Shown here one piece after another: positions 14,886 through 16,164 of a stretch of 16,164 nt of DNA. Made by a program: the position numbers and the translations under genes. Positions within the stretch are counted from its first letter, which is position 1; each line of letters opens with the position of its first letter. The notes under the pieces were generated by a model. The model was not told the origin of the DNA, made no database searches, and was given only the letters and a program-made list of their open reading frames with translations. The stretch comes from CAZCTO01 sp964501725 (GTDB lineage Bacteria > Bacillota > Clostridia > Saccharofermentanales > Saccharofermentanaceae), in assembly GCA_964501725.1 (NCBI GenBank), contig CAZCTO010000029.1, forward strand, positions 1 to 16,164, given 5' to 3'.

Positions 14886-14915
14886 ATTGTATTACAGCGC
14901 GCGTCCGGTTGTCAA
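14886..14915 (-). promoter_or_regulatory. Promoter of tRNA-Ala
   Basis: On the minus strand a perfect TTGACA (14915-14910) is followed after 18 bp by TACAAT (14891-14886). The predicted start near 14879 is about 8 bases upstream of the mature tRNA 5' end. It is the best consensus match in the window, as expected for a stable RNA gene. Confidence 0.8.
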
Positions 14916-15040
14916 TGCTCGGAGGTCTTAAGGCGGCAGATGAAGATGTTTTTTCAATAGGAATTTTCAAAATAGAAATAATCATCCTGCCGGTACCGTG
15001 ATAGACTAAGCAAGGAGTATCCGGAACAAGGGAGGATTGC

Positions 15041-16018
15041 ATGTTTCCTGTTCTTTTAAAACCGGCAATTAAGAGCTATTTCTGGGGAGGTACACGCCTC
15101 AAGAAAGACTTCGCGATCGACTCGGACGACACGGTCCTTGCCGAAGCGTGGATGCTCTCCTGTCATCCGGACGGTCAATCGATCATCCGGAACGGTCCGC
15201 ACCGGGGACGGACGCTTGCGGAGGCCCTGCGGTCGGAGCCGGGAAGTGTTCTCGGCACAAATAACGCGACCCTGCGGGACTTCCCGATCCTTATCAAGCT
15301 CATTGACACCGCAAATGACCTTTCAATCCAGGTACATCCCGATGAGGATTATGCGCTCGATAAGGAAGGCGTTTTCGCGAAAACGGAGCTGTGGTACGTG
15401 CTGGATGCACGGGAGGATGCCTATCTCTATTGCGGTTTTTCGCGCGACATTACTCGCGAAGAAATGCAAAAACGCATCGCGGAAAACACGATCACGGAAG
15501 TCCTCTGCCGGGTGCGTGCGACGGCGGGCGATGTGCTCTTGATCGAGGCCGGAACGATTCACTCGATCGGCGCCGGTATTTTGCTTGCGGAGATCCAACA
15601 GAACTCCAATACGACCTATCGCGTATATGATTATGACCGCACGGATCCGTCCGGGAACAAGCGCGATCTGCATATCAAAGAGGCGCTCGAGGTGACACAC
15701 AGAACTCAGGCGGCCCGTCCGGTGACCAAGCCGGCGATGGTGCAAACGACAGGTTACGGGATAGCCAGACTCGCTTCATGCCCCTATTTTAAGGTCGACT
15801 TGATCTCGGTAGATACGAAGGCGGATCTTTTTTGCGGAGAAGAGTCTTTTGTGTCGCTTGTTTTTATCGAGGGTGAGGGAAGGATTGTTATCGAGGACCC
15901 TGGCTTCGGGGAAAACGGTGCCCTGAATGCCGAAAAAGGCGACTCCATGTTCATTCCGGCTGGCACCGGAGCATATCGGATTCTGGGGAAATGCAAAGTT
16001 CTGCGGACGGTTTGCTGA
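15041..16018 (+). CDS. manA: Mannose-6-phosphate isomerase, class I (zinc-dependent)
   Basis: A 325-residue cytoplasmic enzyme that interconverts mannose 6-phosphate and fructose 6-phosphate, linking mannose use and GDP-mannose supply to glycolysis. The zinc ligands of the cupin fold are visible: Q97 and H99 in SIQVHPDEDYA, E117 in ELWYVL and H174 in EAGTIHSIGAG. R194 in TTYRVYDY matches the conserved active-site arginine. The motif KSYFWGG (11-17) near the N-terminus is typical of the short Firmicutes form of about 315-325 residues, so the length is normal. GGGAGG lies 5 bases upstream of the ATG. No sugar transporter or other mannose gene is adjacent. A weak extended -10 (TGATAGACT, 14999-15007) may serve as promoter. 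Confidence 0.96.
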   Translation: MFPVLLKPAIKSYFWGGTRLKKDFAIDSDDTVLAEAWMLSCHPDGQSIIRNGPHRGRTLAEALRSEPGSVLGTNNATLRDFPILIKLIDTANDLSIQVHPDEDYALDKEGVFAKTELWYVLDAREDAYLYCGFSRDITREEMQKRIAENTITEVLCRVRATAGDVLLIEAGTIHSIGAGILLAEIQQNSNTTYRVYDYDRTDPSGNKRDLHIKEALEVTHRTQAARPVTKPAMVQTTGYGIARLASCPYFKVDLISVDTKADLFCGEESFVSLVFIEGEGRIVIEDPGFGENGALNAEKGDSMFIPAGTGAYRILGKCKVLRTVC

Positions 16019-16024
16019 TAACTG

Positions 16025-16053
16025 TTTGCAGTTTTTCACGCATGTGCTATAGT
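16025..16053 (+). promoter_or_regulatory. Promoter of tRNA-Val
   Basis: TTTGCA (16025-16030, 4/6) and TATAGT (16048-16053, 5/6) are spaced by 17 bp. The predicted start near 16060 gives a 5' leader of about 28 bases before the tRNA. It starts 6 bases after the manA stop codon, so the tRNA can be transcribed alone. Confidence 0.6.
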
Positions 16054-16087
16054 ATGAAATAGCCTTTTTGAGGGCATCTCAACCCGT

Positions 16088-16163
16088 GGGTGCTTAGCTC
16101 AGCCGGGAGAGCACATGCTTCACACGCATGGGGTCGCTGGTTCAAGTCCAGTAGTACCCACCA
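16088..16163 (+). tRNA. tRNA-Val (anticodon CAC)
   Basis: A complete 76-nt cloverleaf ending one base before the window edge, with encoded CCA (16161-16163). The acceptor is GGGTGCT/AGTACCC with one G-U, the D arm GCTC/GAGC, the anticodon stem CATGC/GCATG around loop TTCACAC, and the T arm GCTGG-TTCAAGT-CCAGT. Loop positions 3-5 read CAC, decoding GTG. Further tRNA genes may follow outside the window, since no terminator is visible. Confidence 0.95.
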
Positions 16164-16164
16164 G

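Noticed and set aside
14536..15042. 168-codon leftward frame crossing the tRNA-Ala gene
   Set aside because: Its ALAQLGERLTGSQEVRGS segment is the well-known false translation of a tRNA gene; promoter, tRNA and terminator explain the region.

Overview
The window looks like the chromosome of an anaerobic, mid-G+C Gram-positive bacterium of the class Clostridia. The reasons are strong GGAGG-type ribosome binding sites, a class I hybrid cluster protein with its clostridial ferredoxin partner, a lipoprotein with a Thr/Glu-rich linker, an ABC-F ATPase behind an attenuator, and CCA-encoding tRNA genes. No phage, transposase, CRISPR array or rRNA gene is seen. The species cannot be named from sequence alone.

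Layout. (1) 1-3264: a nitrosative/oxidative stress locus. A ferredoxin-like gene and hcp form a leftward operon, with a Crp/Fnr-family regulator transcribed divergently. The shared gap holds two overlapping promoters and one perfect 14-bp palindrome. The palindrome sits where the -35 box of the ferredoxin-hcp promoter should be and just downstream of the regulator's own predicted start site. (2) 3309-5118: a single cytoplasmic protein with TPR-like repeats and a TolB-like domain, function unknown. (3) 5181-6983: an ABC-F ATPase of the ribosome-protection type, transcribed leftward behind a ~210-nt leader. The leader has a 7-codon upstream ORF, a terminator abutting the gene's Shine-Dalgarno, a competing antiterminator, and a third pairing between the small ORF and the antiterminator. 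(4) 7024-8018: a lipoprotein resembling the DUF4163/DUF3298 (PdaC/RsiV-like) family. (5) 8176-9432: a zinc-ribbon protein of unknown function, leftward. (6) 9546-14520: a 1629-residue secreted, membrane-anchored surface protein, leftward, with glycine-rich beta-helix-like repeats and about eight Ig-like domains. Two blocks of 584 bp inside it are identical. (7) 14746-16163: tRNA-Ala(GGC) with its promoter and terminator (leftward), manA (rightward) and tRNA-Val(CAC) (rightward).

How they work together. The regulator, ferredoxin and Hcp form one regulatory and enzymatic unit. The ABC-F gene is self-contained: its leader should sense stalled ribosomes and switch the gene on. The lipoprotein and the giant surface protein are both envelope components but are not co-transcribed. 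The remaining genes are housekeeping or unrelated neighbours.

The most interesting element is the ABC-F leader. All parts of a ribosome-mediated transcription attenuator can be read from the bases, and the leader peptide MRMRKHI carries an Arg-X-Arg motif of the kind that arrests macrolide-bound ribosomes.
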